From an uncultured Eubacterium sp. (GTDB lineage Bacteria > Bacillota > Clostridia > Lachnospirales > Lachnospiraceae), in NCBI GenBank assembly GCA_934338065.1, contig CAKRGX010000013.1, forward strand, positions 1 through 59,404: DNA of 59,404 nt. Direction: 5' to 3'. Below, in pieces: positions 59,403-59,404 of the stretch; position 1 is the stretch's first letter, and each line of letters starts with the position of its first letter. The notes below the pieces were generated by a model. That model saw only the letters and a list, made by a program, of their open reading frames with translations. It did not search any database and was not told where the DNA came from. Made by a program: the position numbers and the translations under genes.

Positions 59403-59404
59403 TT

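Overview
The window is a typical low-to-moderate GC chromosome segment of a Gram-positive, probably spore-forming, anaerobic member of the Clostridia, most likely a Lachnospiraceae gut commensal (inference). Cues are the tig-clpP-clpX-lon-engB order, two tRNA-sensing T-box leaders, strong SigA-type promoters with 17-nt spacers, a LysM-GH18 spore-germination enzyme, secreted lysine-rich Ig-like/Fn3 proteins and a class A PBP with a cysteine-rich tail. I see no prophage, CRISPR array, insertion sequence or replication origin. The only trace of mobile or accessory DNA is an RHS-core remnant at the left edge.

Layout. 1-5290 (minus): RHS remnant, then an operon DUF1015 - DUF624 - glgB - mscS. 5404-17021: a small CmpB-like membrane protein (plus), then a long minus-strand housekeeping block glmM - GH8 exo-oligoxylanase - tig - clpP - clpX - lon - engB - nth, preceded by recA-recX behind a LexA box. 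17202-25008 (minus): a group (170-aa protein - truA - 86-aa protein - M18 aminopeptidase - secreted C39-like protein), an Fn3 protein and a large RelA/SpoT-domain protein. 25366-29353 (plus): nadA-nadB-nadC-niaR plus a hot-dog thioesterase. 29379-33344 (plus): Tyr T-box, tyrS, tRNA-Pro, secreted L,D-transpeptidase. 33397-35700 (minus): small membrane protein, rarA, yigZ. 35817-38363 (plus): class A PBP. 38360-44882 (minus): ftsH - HAD phosphatase - uvrC - ygiQ. 45076-46683 (plus): pyrG. 46775-54818 (minus): Ig-like protein with an acidic insert, then carboxylesterase - MBOAT - SGNH-like protein - trpF - GH36, a likely surface-glycan modification and salvage locus. 54958-57533: tRNA-Arg (minus), then a Leu T-box and a leuA gene fused in frame to an AraC-type DNA-binding domain (plus). 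57612-59402 (minus): spore-germination GH18 and tRNAs Leu, Asp, Ile2 and Asn.

The most interesting object is the LeuA-AraC fusion at 55545-57533. A complete 2-isopropylmalate synthase, including its C-terminal leucine-sensing domain, runs straight into a complete AraC/XylS double helix-turn-helix. Three observations make it coherent as a possible undescribed regulatory enzyme. (1) The upstream DNA holds a 12-of-13 direct repeat at 23-bp period and a 20-bp perfect palindrome just 5' of a promoter without a good -35 box. (2) The leader is a T-box with specifier CUC (Leu). (3) The junction contains a run of nine A, where slippage by one base in either direction would stop translation within 6-10 codons and yield a normal-length stand-alone LeuA (558 or 562 aa). 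Other points worth checking are a class A PBP whose SxxK motif reads S-I-F-T, a 596-aa RelA/SpoT-like protein without the usual guanine-binding Tyr/His motif, and the orphan trpF in a glycan-modification operon.
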